Origin: Poriferisodalis sp965116715
GTDB taxonomy: Bacteria; Actinomycetota; Acidimicrobiia; Acidimicrobiales; Poriferisodalaceae
Length of the DNA stretch: 64,000 nt
Assembly (NCBI GenBank): GCA_965116715.1
Contig: OZ220724.1
Location: forward strand, 2,852,001 to 2,916,000
Direction of reading: 5' to 3'
Position 1 is the stretch's first letter. Every line of letters starts with the position of its first letter. Of the stretch, positions 53,007 to 61,665 are shown in pieces. The notes beneath the pieces were generated by a model. That model was not told the DNA's origin. It did no database searches and was given only the letters and a program-made list of their open reading frames with translations. The translations under genes were made by a program, and so were the position numbers.

Positions 53007-53585
53007 CTACGGCTCGAGCGCTTCGGGTGGCGCCGGCCAGCCGGGCACGCCGTCCTCGAGCTGCACCCCGGCGCTGTTGTTGAAGCCGCAGACCATGCGG
53101 TAGCAGCCCGACACGGCGAGCAGCTGGCACAGGTCGGCAGCGCTGTAGTGCTGTGACGCCTCGGCCCAGGCGCTGTCGGAGACGCAGTCGTCGGCGCACA
53201 GGTCGTCGACGAGCTGAAGTATGGCGGCCTCAGCGGGCGTCCAGTGGCCTTGGGAGATGGGCCGTGTGGCGTCGTAGAGCTCTGCCTCGTTGACGCCGTC
53301 GACCAGCGCAACGAGGCCATGCTGGCCGAACGTGTACTCCGAGCCGCAGTTCCAGCACGTCCGCAGCACCGCGATCTCCACTTCCCGCCGGGTGAGGTCG
53401 TCTTCGAACTGCAGCAGGATGGTCTGGGAGAACATGCCCATCGCCTTGGAGACGAGCTTGTTGTGCGCCATGGTCGCCCGCATGTTCACCACGTATGCGG
53501 GCGAATCCTTCATGGCCTCGCGTGCCAGTTCGGCTGCCCACTCCAATGGTTCCAGACGAGCTCGGGATGGTCGAGAGAGTGACAT
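53007..53585 (-). CDS. Carboxymuconolactone decarboxylase-like (AhpD-fold) protein
   Basis: A 192-residue all-helical protein with a CMD-like domain: LTRREVEIAVLRTCWNC, then GSEYTFGQH, which places a Cys before Gly-Ser-Glu-Tyr as in many CMD/peroxidase-like proteins. A classical C-x-x-C pair is present as CWNC. Roles in the family range from decarboxylation of aromatic lactones to peroxide reduction; which applies here is uncertain. It is 113 bases upstream of the enoyl-CoA hydratase on the same strand and divergent from the P450 gene. Confidence 0.8.
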   Translation of the reverse strand: MSLSRPSRARLEPLEWAAELAREAMKDSPAYVVNMRATMAHNKLVSKAMGMFSQTILLQFEDDLTRREVEIAVLRTCWNCGSEYTFGQHGLVALVDGVNEAELYDATRPISQGHWTPAEAAILQLVDDLCADDCVSDSAWAEASQHYSAADLCQLLAVSGCYRMVCGFNNSAGVQLEDGVPGWPAPPEALEP

Positions 53586-53727
53586 ATCCGCACGTTAGAG
53601 CGCGTTCCATGCACCAGTGAATGTCCAGTGCTCATGATCGGGCTGAATCGAACCAGCGACCCCGGTTGGACTCCTGGCCTACGCTGGCACCGTCTGGGAG
53701 TGCTGAAACTCGGGCGAGGAGGCCGTC

Positions 53728-54966
53728 GTGAGTTCGACCACCGATGCCGACCGCAGTGATGTCGAGCGCGATTTCGACATCTTCAGCGACGAGTACATCG
53801 CGGACCCATCAGTGGTCTGGGACGAACTGCGTGCTGAGTGCCCCGTCGCGCACAGCGAACGGAACGGCGGCGGGTGGCTGCCCACCACCTGGGACGACAT
53901 CGCGGCGGTCGCGTACGACACCCACAACTTCAGCTCGCGTGACAGCTCGGTGGCCCAGACGCCCGAGGGCGCGTCGTTCATCTCGGCCCCGCCGATCACC
54001 TCCGATCCGCCGTTCCATGCCGACGCTCGCCGGATGCTGCTGCCGTTCTTCGCGCCTCCGGCGGTGGAGGACCTTGTTGAGGTCACGCGCAGCATCGCCC
54101 GTGAGCGCCTCGACGTCATCGCTGCGGAGACGGAGGCGGACCGGGGCGGTTCCGGGGTGGTCGATGCAGCCGACATGTTCTCCAAGTACATCCCGGTGCG
54201 GGTGATCGCCCGGATCCTGGGACTGCCCGAGTCGGACGAGCCGATGTTCACGCGCTGGGCGGTTGCCGTGCTGCAGGCCACGCCCGAAGAGCACGATCAC
54301 CGTGCCGCCGCCACTCGGGAGGTGCTGAGCTACTTCGGCGACCTCGTGGATGCACGCCGCCAGGAGCGAGCGGATGATCTGCCGTCCAAGCTGATCGACA
54401 TGCGGCTGCCGAACGGCGACCCGCTCACCAACCGCCACATCACCGGTGTCGGTTTCCTGTTGTTGCTGGCCGGCATCGACACCACCTGGAGCTCGATCTC
54501 GGCCAGCCTGCTGCATCTCGCGACCAATCCTGACGACCGCGAGCGCCTGCTGGCCGAGCCGCAGCTGCTCGATTCGGCCATCGAGGAATTCCTGCGGGCG
54601 TTCGCACCGGTGACCATGGCACGGATCAGCGCCACCGATGACGCCCAGATCGACGGCTGCCCTGTCCCCAAGGGCGACAAGGTGTACCTGCCGTTCGGGG
54701 CAGGCAACCGCGACCCCGGCAAGTTCGACCGGCCCAACGAGGTCATCATCGACCGGGCCCACAACCGCCATTTCGCCTTCGGCATCGGCATCCACCGCTG
54801 CTTGGGCTCGAACCTGGCCCGCATGGAGCTCAAAGTCGCGCTGGAAGAATGGCTCGCACGTTTCCCGAACTTCGAGCTCGCCACCGACGCGGACGGCCGC
54901 AGCGCTGAATGGGGCGGCTCGCAGATCCGAGGCCCCCGCAATCTGCAGATCCGCGTCGGCATCTGA
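53728..54966 (+). CDS. Cytochrome P450
   Basis: A 412-residue bacterial P450. The heme-binding loop is FGIGIHRCLGSN with Cys358; the I-helix has LLAGIDTTWSS (A-G-x-D-T-T); the ExxR motif and the AFAPVTMARIS stretch precede it. It hydroxylates a substrate using electrons from a ferredoxin or flavodoxin; no such partner is adjacent. The start is GTG with a GAGGAGG ribosome binding site five bases upstream. Confidence 0.95.
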   Translation: MSSTTDADRSDVERDFDIFSDEYIADPSVVWDELRAECPVAHSERNGGGWLPTTWDDIAAVAYDTHNFSSRDSSVAQTPEGASFISAPPITSDPPFHADARRMLLPFFAPPAVEDLVEVTRSIARERLDVIAAETEADRGGSGVVDAADMFSKYIPVRVIARILGLPESDEPMFTRWAVAVLQATPEEHDHRAAATREVLSYFGDLVDARRQERADDLPSKLIDMRLPNGDPLTNRHITGVGFLLLLAGIDTTWSSISASLLHLATNPDDRERLLAEPQLLDSAIEEFLRAFAPVTMARISATDDAQIDGCPVPKGDKVYLPFGAGNRDPGKFDRPNEVIIDRAHNRHFAFGIGIHRCLGSNLARMELKVALEEWLARFPNFELATDADGRSAEWGGSQIRGPRNLQIRVGI

Positions 54967-55126
54967 GCCCCCGGCCTGATTGAGGCATACGCAGTCTGCT
55001 CGACCCGTCGCGCACATCCGCAGGACTTGGATTCTCCAAATCCCTGAAACTTTGGCCTCCAGATCCCTACTTAACGAGTGTCCGCCACGGAGCGCTCTCG
55101 CCGACGTTGCTTCGGCGTCTCGCCGG

Positions 55127-56149
55127 CTATTCGGCTGGGAAGGGGAGTTGCAGCCACCACGGGCGGCTGACGGGTTCGATGCTGCTCACCCACTTGATCC
55201 ACCAGAAACCCCGCCTGCCTGGTGCGACCAGCCGCACCGGGGCGCCGTGGCCGCGACGCAGCGGTTGGCCGCCGTACCCGACGGCGAGGTACAAGTTGGC
55301 TGCGTCGCGGGCGGGGAACAGCCGGCTGTAGCCGGTGAGCGAGGTGACTTCCAGCGTGGTCGCGCCGGTGTCGGGCAGCAGCTCGGCCAGCGGCACTGCG
55401 TCCCACGACTGGCGGCTCCACCATCCTCCGGTGCAGTCGAGGTCGGCCTGCAGGGGTGCCGCCTGGGCACCCAAGGTCTCGAGCTTCACTGGCTGGCCTG
55501 CGACCGTGAGATCCCAGTCCGAAGCGGCCACACCGGGCGACCGGTCGTTGAGCCACATGGTCGTCGGCATCTCGGCGGGATTGAACGAGCCGATCTCATG
55601 TGAGCCGGTAAATCGCCGGTTGTCGCCCACCACCAGCTGCTGGATCAGGTACGCAGCGCCTGCGGCTGCCAGCGCGACACTCCCGCCGACGAACGCCCTG
55701 CGGTCGAGGTCGGCCAGCTTCGGGCGACCCGGACGGCTGGCGATGTGCCAGACCAGCAGCGGTGCCACCAGCGCCACCAGCAGGACATGGGTCCACAGCG
55801 CCGACCAGTAGCCCACGCCGTGCCACGCACCGGTGGCGTGCAGCACCCCGAGCACGACCGTCGCGGCGACGAGGGCGCCGAGCAGCATCGACAGCCACCG
55901 GGTCGCTCGCCGGCGCTTCAGCCCGGTGCGCACCGAGCCCCGGAGCTTGGCCGGGGCCAGCGCCAGCAAGCTGAGCCCCGCAAGAGCGTGCGTGACCGTG
56001 AGCCAGCGGCCCCAGCCGGTCCCCACCGCCCACGACGCCAACCCTGTCCCGACCGCCACCGCGGCGGCGACTGCCAGCAGCAGATCCACCTGCCGCGCCG
56101 TCAGCCGCCTGCCGGGGCGCCCCACAAGGCTCATGCCATATCGAACCAT
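55127..56149 (-). CDS. Membrane molybdopterin oxidoreductase: heme-b-like helices fused to a sulfite-oxidase-type domain
   Basis: A 340-residue protein. Residues 20-137 form four transmembrane helices with His54, His104, His121 and His135 placed to bind hemes b, as in cytochrome b561 or MsrQ. Then DRRAFVGG and a fifth hydrophobic segment (153-172) anchor the catalytic domain outside. The C-terminal domain is of the sulfite oxidase/MsrP type, with the molybdenum ligand Cys239 in DLDCTGGWW and NDRSPG, RLVAPGRRGFWWIKW. It likely reduces or oxidises a small substrate such as a sulfoxide. The cofactor is inferred from fold. Confidence 0.85.
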   Translation of the reverse strand: MVRYGMSLVGRPGRRLTARQVDLLLAVAAAVAVGTGLASWAVGTGWGRWLTVTHALAGLSLLALAPAKLRGSVRTGLKRRRATRWLSMLLGALVAATVVLGVLHATGAWHGVGYWSALWTHVLLVALVAPLLVWHIASRPGRPKLADLDRRAFVGGSVALAAAGAAYLIQQLVVGDNRRFTGSHEIGSFNPAEMPTTMWLNDRSPGVAASDWDLTVAGQPVKLETLGAQAAPLQADLDCTGGWWSRQSWDAVPLAELLPDTGATTLEVTSLTGYSRLFPARDAANLYLAVGYGGQPLRRGHGAPVRLVAPGRRGFWWIKWVSSIEPVSRPWWLQLPFPAE

Positions 56150-56218
56150 GCGATTCTCGCTCAGCGGCGCAGTGAGCGGGACGCTGCCCGACTGATGCGG
56201 TGAGCGCGATGGTGCCCC

Positions 56219-57400
56219 TTACTGCACGCCGCCATCGGTATCCAGCGGGTCGTCGACGGTCAGCAGCTCGGTAGCGCCGATGGCGGTGATGCGTTCGTCG
56301 AGGGCGAATCGGTGGGTGCCTGCGTGGACGACGTAGAGATGGTCAAGTTCGAGGTCGGCCAAGGCGCTGCGCATCGAGCGGGTCACCGATGGCCGCTCGG
56401 TTCGCTTGATCTCGAATCCCAGAGTTCGCCCGCCGACCACGACGCGCAGGTCGAGTTCGGCGCCGCTGTGAGTGGACCAGAACGCGGCCGTTGCCCGGGC
56501 TGTGTCGTCGAGGCGGGCAAGGAGTTGCTCGATCACGAGGCCTTCCCAGCTCGCGCCCAGCCGGGGATGGCGTTCGAGCTCGACGTGGTCGGCGATCCCG
56601 AGCAGGCGATGCAGCAGGCCGGTGTCGCGGATGTACACCCGCGGCGCCTTCACCTGCCGCTTGCCGATGTTGGCGAGCCAGGGCGGGAGCTGGCGCACGA
56701 CGAGCGCGTCGGTGAGCGCGTCGAGGTAGCGGCGCACGGTGCTTGCCGACACGTCGATCGAGCGGGCGACGGCGGCACCGTTCCAGGTCTGGCCTGCGAA
56801 GTGGGCGACCATTGTCCAGAACCGACGCATGGCGGCTGCGGGGATGCGCACGCCGAGGTTGGCGAGGTCGCGTTCGAGGAACGTGGTGATGTAGTCGTCT
56901 CGCCAGCGGTTGGAGCTTGCGAGGTCCGGCGCCAAGTACGAGGGAGGCAGCCCGCCGCGCAGCCACAGGTCGTCGATGTGCTGCTTGCCGAGATCACCGA
57001 GGCGGAAGCCCGCCAGTTCGACGAAGCTCACCCGCCCGGCGAGCGTCTCCGCGCTGAGGCCGGTCAGATCGGGGGAGGCACTGCCGAGCACGACGAATCG
57101 CCCTGGCCGGCGGTGCTCGTCCACCAGCACCCGCAGCGACGCAAACATCTCGGGCATGCGCTGCGCCTCGTCGATCACGATGGTCTCGCCGCGGTCTCGC
57201 AGAGCGAGCATCGGTTCAGCCAGTCGGGCGAGATCGCGATGATCCTCGAGATCGAAGAACGCCGCCGGCGACGGGTCGATGACTTGGCGGACCAGAGTCG
57301 ACTTGCCGGCCTGACGCGGCCCGGTCAGCAGTGTCACCGGAGCGTGGGCAACCGCAGCACGCAGCGCCCGCTCGTCAGCCGGCCGCGGGACGAAGTCCAT
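56219..57400 (-). CDS. ATP-binding protein, AAA_14 with DUF4143-type C-terminus
   Basis: A 393-residue ATPase. N-terminal AAA-like core: Walker A GPRQAGKS at about 27-34, Walker B IVIDEAQRMPEMF, then the arginine-rich VLGSASPDL sensor region. The C-terminal half (from GDLGKQHIDDLWLRGGLP onward) is the DUF4143 domain, with a winged-helix-like STVRRYLDAL and a final GAELDLRVVVGGRTLGFEIKRTERPS nuclease-like fold, read in halves. The role of this family is unknown; members are common in prokaryotes and often near mobile or defence genes. An inverted repeat lies upstream at 57417-57449. Confidence 0.9.
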   Translation of the reverse strand: MDFVPRPADERALRAAVAHAPVTLLTGPRQAGKSTLVRQVIDPSPAAFFDLEDHRDLARLAEPMLALRDRGETIVIDEAQRMPEMFASLRVLVDEHRRPGRFVVLGSASPDLTGLSAETLAGRVSFVELAGFRLGDLGKQHIDDLWLRGGLPPSYLAPDLASSNRWRDDYITTFLERDLANLGVRIPAAAMRRFWTMVAHFAGQTWNGAAVARSIDVSASTVRRYLDALTDALVVRQLPPWLANIGKRQVKAPRVYIRDTGLLHRLLGIADHVELERHPRLGASWEGLVIEQLLARLDDTARATAAFWSTHSGAELDLRVVVGGRTLGFEIKRTERPSVTRSMRSALADLELDHLYVVHAGTHRFALDERITAIGATELLTVDDPLDTDGGVQ

Positions 57401-57416
57401 ATCCGCAAGTCTATCA

Positions 57417-57449
57417 TTGAAAATCAGCCATAAAACAACAGATTTTCAA
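57417..57449 (-). promoter_or_regulatory. Inverted repeat upstream of the DUF4143 ATPase gene
   Basis: TTGAAAATC (57417-57425) and GATTTTCAA (57441-57449) are perfect 9-bp arms with a 15-base AT-rich spacer, starting 17 bases before the ATPase start codon. A repressor site or promoter-embedded operator is likely. Confidence 0.45.
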
Positions 57450-57591
57450 GAGACGAGTCATACTATGCCTCGCAACTGGTGGCGGCATCGTGGATCTTCA
57501 GTCGCATGCGCTTGGAGCTGCAGGACGCTCCCGAGCACCCACCATGAGCTTCTGCTCGACGTCGTCTGGCCGATGTCCTGATGGGGAATCG

Positions 57592-58839
57592 CTACAGCAG
57601 ACGGGTGCCGTCAGCAGACCTGCCTGCCGCGATGTGGGGGGTTTGGCTTCTCTGGCCTATGACGTTGTCGAGTGTCCGGACAACGAATGGGCTCGCGTTC
57701 TTGAAGCTGACTCGGGAGAAGAAGGAGAGGTGACCCATCTCGACGACCAGTTTCGCAATGAACTCATCCGCGAATGAGGCTGATATCAACCCTACGTCGG
57801 CGAAGTCAATCAATGCCCGTGAATCCTTGAATTGTTCCATCAGATTCTGCAGCTTCAGCCGCAGCTGGCGGCCGGTCCCTCTGTTGCCAAATCCGCTCGC
57901 CTCATGAGCGACGACAAACTCGACCTGGTCAGCGTCGTTCAAGTACGTCATCTCGAACTCCGGTGATCGGGGCGATCCCCACAGCGCTTTGCTGATGTCG
58001 ATCTCTACGTTGGTGGGCAAGACCAGGCAAACGTTCGTACCTGGCACCGCACCGCAGTAGTCGGTGGTTGCGTCGCCATTGCGGAGGTCCAGTTCGGCGT
58101 TGCCCGACATGATGGTGAGCTGTCCGCCGGCCGCAGCAACGATGCGAACGGAGCCCGCCAGTCCATTGCCCTGTCCGGCGGCTTTGTCTCGTGTCACCCC
58201 TGCTTCTATTGCCAAGCGGAGCGCCTCTTCATCGCTGCTCGGGTCGTGGGACTGGCTGAGCGATCTTCGAATCCCGCGGCCGTAGTCCGATACCACGAGG
58301 TCAACCAACTCCCGTTGTGGATGGCTGACAACCTGAATGAAGCCTTCGGCCTCGGCATCGGGCTCCGCCGCGTGGACGAGCACATTGTCTGCCAGTTCAT
58401 TCAGCGTCCAAGCGATGGAGTCGAGCACGCCGGTCGAGCATCGCATGTTCCGCGAGAGCACTTCGAGCGCAAGGGAGACGATCTCGTTCAAGCGTGTCGA
58501 GTCTCGGTATGGCTGCACTGGGATGAACGAACGCGTTGGGTCGGCGGGCAACGCTTCGCCACCCTCCAGCAGTTCGATCCATCCGGCGGTCTGCCAATAG
58601 CCATCGTCATGCGGGTAGCGGACTTCGACCTCTGTGCCAAGCGCCTCGAGATGGCGACAGAGCGCGATCAGCGGCACGACCGCGGTTGCGTAGGCATGGG
58701 ATACCAAGCGCAGGTCCAAGCAGAGGCGCGCCGGATTCGGGTGGTTGTAGAGCTTGCGCGTGATGGCCCTATAGCGCCACCGGTCGAAAACCCCGTAGAA
58801 ATCCATCGAGAGGACGCCATGCCCAGATTCGTCGGTCAT
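57592..58839 (-). CDS. GHKL ATPase flanked by STAS-like and DUF4325 domains
   Basis: A 415-residue soluble protein with three parts. Residues 1-95 look STAS-like (MDFYGVFDRW, LCLDLRLVSHAYATAVVPLIAL). Residues about 130-280 are a histidine-kinase-type (GHKL) ATPase with the N-box NELADNVLVHA (147-157), G1 DYGRGI (185-190) and G2 GQGNGL (222-227). Residues about 300-390 match DUF4325, a STAS-like fold (VVAHEASGFGNRGTGRQL, ALIDFADVGLISASFADEF). Such domains are related to anti-sigma kinase and antagonist pairs, here fused into one chain. Partners are unknown. The ATG 58839 and the longer start at 58884 are both possible. Confidence 0.85.
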   Translation of the reverse strand: MTDESGHGVLSMDFYGVFDRWRYRAITRKLYNHPNPARLCLDLRLVSHAYATAVVPLIALCRHLEALGTEVEVRYPHDDGYWQTAGWIELLEGGEALPADPTRSFIPVQPYRDSTRLNEIVSLALEVLSRNMRCSTGVLDSIAWTLNELADNVLVHAAEPDAEAEGFIQVVSHPQRELVDLVVSDYGRGIRRSLSQSHDPSSDEEALRLAIEAGVTRDKAAGQGNGLAGSVRIVAAAGGQLTIMSGNAELDLRNGDATTDYCGAVPGTNVCLVLPTNVEIDISKALWGSPRSPEFEMTYLNDADQVEFVVAHEASGFGNRGTGRQLRLKLQNLMEQFKDSRALIDFADVGLISASFADEFIAKLVVEMGHLSFFSRVSFKNASPFVVRTLDNVIGQRSQTPHIAAGRSADGTRLL

Positions 58840-59074
58840 CGGGGAGTCTCGCTTGTTTGTGGATGTACGCGGAGGGATTCGCATCGCGGCCCAAGTTGCC
58901 GAGCCATGCAGTCACCCGCCGTCAGGCTTCGAGACCGATATTGAACCCGGCAGATGCACACAGTGCAACGACAGAGTCTCTGCCCATCATGGTGGATTCA
59001 TCCGCGGCCGGAGGGATCTCAAGTGACCTGCGCGGCAGGCAGCACCAACCTCGAGCGCGGCGCAGGTGGACTCT

Positions 59075-59311
59075 TCAGGTCAGTGCGCCGATGGTCAGCG
59101 GCACCCAGACGGTCAGCATGAAGCCGGCCATGGTGACCATGAGCATCCGCGTCTGGCGAGCCAGTGCGGAGTCGACGTAGCCGCGCCTTCGCCCTTTGAG
59201 AGCGGCGAGACCGTCCTTGGTAGCGAACACGTCGACACCGTCGGGGTAGACGCATTTCATGAGCGTGGCAGCGGGTTTCTCGCCGAGCGTGTCGATGAGC
59301 CTCTGCACCAT
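59075..59311 (-). CDS. Small coiled-coil membrane-anchored protein, copy A'
   Basis: A 78-residue protein. From MVQRLIDTLGEKPAA and ATKDGLAALKGR, a charged helical N-terminus leads to a hydrophobic C-terminal helix (MLMVTMAGFMLTVWVPL), probably a membrane anchor. It is a paralogue of the gene at 59863-60141. The upstream DNA still encodes the homologous HLDEIETAD segment in frame but has lost the start codon, so ATG 59311 is used and the protein is about ten residues shorter. Its start lies 35 bases after the stop of the middle gene. Function unknown. Confidence 0.7.
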   Translation of the reverse strand: MVQRLIDTLGEKPAATLMKCVYPDGVDVFATKDGLAALKGRRRGYVDSALARQTRMLMVTMAGFMLTVWVPLTIGALT

Positions 59312-59345
59312 GTCGGCCGTTTCGATCTCGTCGAGATGCGACCGT

Positions 59346-59663
59346 TCAGCCGATGATGCCGAGGGTGTTGAGCCAGATGGGCGCTCCCACTGCGATGACC
59401 GTGCCCGTCAGCCAGTAGTGGCGTTGCCGGGCTGTGCTGCGGTCCTCGGCTCGCTGTGCCGCAGCCTCGGCGCGTAGTGCCGCGAAGCCGGCGTTCATTT
59501 CTTCTTTGGTGGCGAAGCGCGACAGCTCCGCGGAGAGATGGTCTTTGGTGACCAAGTCCGTCAGGGGCGCTGGCGCCAGACAGGCCATCAGGTACTCGGC
59601 GAGCGGCTCGTCGGTCTGCTCACGCAGCCAAGCATAGAGACGGGTTCGTTGCTGTTCGGACAT
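59346..59663 (-). CDS. Small coiled-coil membrane-anchored protein, middle gene B
   Basis: A 105-residue protein of unknown function. N-terminal helices (QQRTRLYAWLREQTDE, LAEYLMACLAP) lead to a charged coiled coil (VTKDHLSAELSRFATKEEMN, FAALRAEAAAQRAED) and a single C-terminal hydrophobic helix (YWLTGTVIAVGAPIWL). The layout is like the flanking paralogues A and A', though the sequence is not the same. The ATG at 59663 has GAGGAGA at a normal distance. Confidence 0.75.
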   Translation of the reverse strand: MSEQQRTRLYAWLREQTDEPLAEYLMACLAPAPLTDLVTKDHLSAELSRFATKEEMNAGFAALRAEAAAQRAEDRSTARQRHYWLTGTVIAVGAPIWLNTLGIIG

Positions 59664-59862
59664 GACGTTCTCCTCGGGACTGTCGGTTTGGGCAGCGAAC
59701 AGTAGAGGTGATGTGTCGATGTAATCCATATGTTTTCGATGTCACAACGCGCGTCAGGGCGTGCCAGCCGAGTCATCGGGCCGCACGGCGGCACCCCACT
59801 GATGCACTGTGCTGGACGCCGTAGCGATAGGTGACGCCGCCCGATGGGGCTGTGGCCCGCGT

Positions 59863-60141
59863 TCAGGTCAGCGCGGCGATGGTGAGCGGCATCCAGATGG
59901 TCAGCATGAAGCCGGCCATGGTGACCATGAGCATTCGCGTCTGGCGAGCGAGTGCGGTGCTGATGGCGTTGTCGACGTAGCCCCGCATTCGCCCCTCGAG
60001 GGCGGCGAGGTCGTCCTTGGTCGCTAAGACGTCGACACCATCTGGGTAGACGCACTTCATGAGCGTGGCAGCGGGTTTCTCGCCCAGCGTGTCGATGAGC
60101 TTCTGCACCATCTCGGTCCGTTCGATCTCGTCGATTGCCAT
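59863..60141 (-). CDS. Small coiled-coil membrane-anchored protein, copy A
   Basis: A 92-residue protein. The start MAIDEIERTEMVQKLIDTLG is followed by KPAATLMKCVYPDGVDV, the charged segment LATKDDLAALEGRMRGYVD and a C-terminal hydrophobic helix (MLMVTMAGFMLTIWMPL). Copy A' at 59075-59311 is nearly the same for most of its length. The ATG at 60141 follows AGGAG at eight bases. Function unknown; the shape (short cytosolic head, coiled coil, tail anchor) suggests a membrane-associated regulator or structural protein. Confidence 0.75.
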   Translation of the reverse strand: MAIDEIERTEMVQKLIDTLGEKPAATLMKCVYPDGVDVLATKDDLAALEGRMRGYVDNAISTALARQTRMLMVTMAGFMLTIWMPLTIAALT

Positions 60142-60370
60142 GGGTGTTGCTCCTGAGTGTAGGTGTGGCCACGAGGTCGCCTCCGACGAGCCCGGAAGGT
60201 GGGCAGCGGTGGCTCGCGTGGCAGCGACCGCAGGAGTGCGGAGCACGGCGCCCCAAGCGATTTTCCGCGCCGACAGCGCGGCCTCATGCCATCCGCGAGC
60301 GCGTCACAGCCCCTCAGTACTGTCCGATTAGCAATATCGAGACTCACGAATACATGCCTGGAGCTGGCAG

Positions 60371-60421
60371 ATGAGCAAATTGCTAGATGCAGATCGACTC
60401 TCGCGGGGGACTGACAGATGA
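60371..60421 (+). CDS. Possible 16-residue leader peptide before csb1
   Basis: A short frame MSKLLDADRLSRGTDR begins with ATG 60371, has GGAG seven bases upstream, and ends with TGA overlapping the csb1 ATG by four bases (ATGA). It may couple translation of the cas operon. No homology is claimed. Confidence 0.35.
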   Translation: MSKLLDADRLSRGTDR

Positions 60422-61665
60422 CCGAGTTGAACTACGAGATGCTGCGGGACGCCGTGGCGGGCGAAGCGGTAGCGCTGCGCTCGATCATGAGCCTGCAGCC
60501 GGCCGACGGCGCGGGGGGCAAGGTCTTCCCGCCGACTTATGCGGTAGCCAACAACGCCCCGCACCGGTACGCGGTGGAGGAGCGGCAGATTGGCGACCGC
60601 GTTGTGTCGACAGTCCTGCTGGATTCCGTCGCATCGCAGGCGAACCGCGCAGAACTGGCACTCTTGGAGGGCTGGGAGGCTGACGAACTGCATTTCCCGG
60701 TGCCGTTCGTGGACTTCTCGGGCGAGGCCGACGTGAGCGACATCGGACGGTTAACGGTGCTCGAAGCGCCGCACCGGCTTGCTGACGCGATCTTCCGGGA
60801 CAGCCTGCTGGACGGCACGCTGTTCCGGCTATCCGACATCGGCCGGGCGATCACCGATGCTCAGCCTCGGAATGCGACTGCGATGTTCAAGTACGCGCCG
60901 ACGGCGCTGTTGTTCGGCCAGTGGGACTCGACCGGGCCGAAGGGCGGCTTGGGTGCCAAGTTTCAGCGGGCGTACGTGTCCGAGATCGTTGGCGATGTCG
61001 CCGTCCTAGGTAAGGGTGTCTCCAGCCGAATCGATCCCCTCCAGATTGAGCGTGCATCGGCCGTTCTCTGGGAACACAAGGACAGTGATCAGCTGTGGAC
61101 GCTTGATCCTGACGAAGCTGAGATGGATGACAAGGGAAGGCCCAAGCCGTTCAAGAAGGATGGCCGGCCTTCCGTAGCGTTGCACGGGAACATCACACCG
61201 AGCTTCAACACAAACGCAGAGGGCAATGTCATCAACGGCGGAGTGACCATTTCCTCCGCTCGTCAGACCAGCGTGTTGTCGCTGGCCGCGCTTCGCCGGC
61301 TCAAGTTTGCGGATGCCGGCAGCGAAGCAACTCTGGCTGCTCGCACGGCAGTGGCAGCGCTCGGCATTGCTGCGGTCGCCTACAGCTATGAGATGGACTT
61401 CGACCTACGGTCGCGATGCCTGCTTATCCCCGAACACGCGCCATCGGTCGAACTCGTGCGGCGTGACGGTTCCAAGCCGGTGATCGTCGAGCTTGGCCGC
61501 GAATCGAGCGCAGCACTTGTCGACCGGGCGTCAGCCGAGGCAGCCGCAGCGGGCATCGCTTGGGAAGCCGGTGAGACCCGCTTAGTGCCTGCGCCCAAGC
61601 TGGTGGAGCTGCTCCGGCGGAGTCGGGAGGTGTCCGCCCAAGAGGGAGCTGCGGACGACTCGTGA
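60418..61665 (+). CDS. csb1: Type I-G (I-U) CRISPR-associated protein Csb1 (Cas7)
   Basis: A 415-residue RAMP-fold protein of the GSU0053 family: EAVALRSIMSLQPADGAGGKVFPPTY, cut as EAVALRSIMSLQPADG and KVFPPTY, then LLDSVASQANRAELAL, VLEAPHRLADAIFRDS and APTALLFGQWDSTGP are its hallmark stretches. It forms the backbone of the Cascade complex, coating the crRNA. The ATG is preceded by GGGGGA and overlaps a possible leader frame. csb1 and csb2 share a GTGA overlap, so the two are made together. Confidence 0.93.
   Translation: MTELNYEMLRDAVAGEAVALRSIMSLQPADGAGGKVFPPTYAVANNAPHRYAVEERQIGDRVVSTVLLDSVASQANRAELALLEGWEADELHFPVPFVDFSGEADVSDIGRLTVLEAPHRLADAIFRDSLLDGTLFRLSDIGRAITDAQPRNATAMFKYAPTALLFGQWDSTGPKGGLGAKFQRAYVSEIVGDVAVLGKGVSSRIDPLQIERASAVLWEHKDSDQLWTLDPDEAEMDDKGRPKPFKKDGRPSVALHGNITPSFNTNAEGNVINGGVTISSARQTSVLSLAALRRLKFADAGSEATLAARTAVAALGIAAVAYSYEMDFDLRSRCLLIPEHAPSVELVRRDGSKPVIVELGRESSAALVDRASAEAAAAGIAWEAGETRLVPAPKLVELLRRSREVSAQEGAADDS

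Noticed and set aside
60141..60418. CRISPR array or leader upstream of csb1
   Set aside because: No repeated 25-40 base units with spacers are present; only single short palindromes such as AGCAAATTGCT at 60374.
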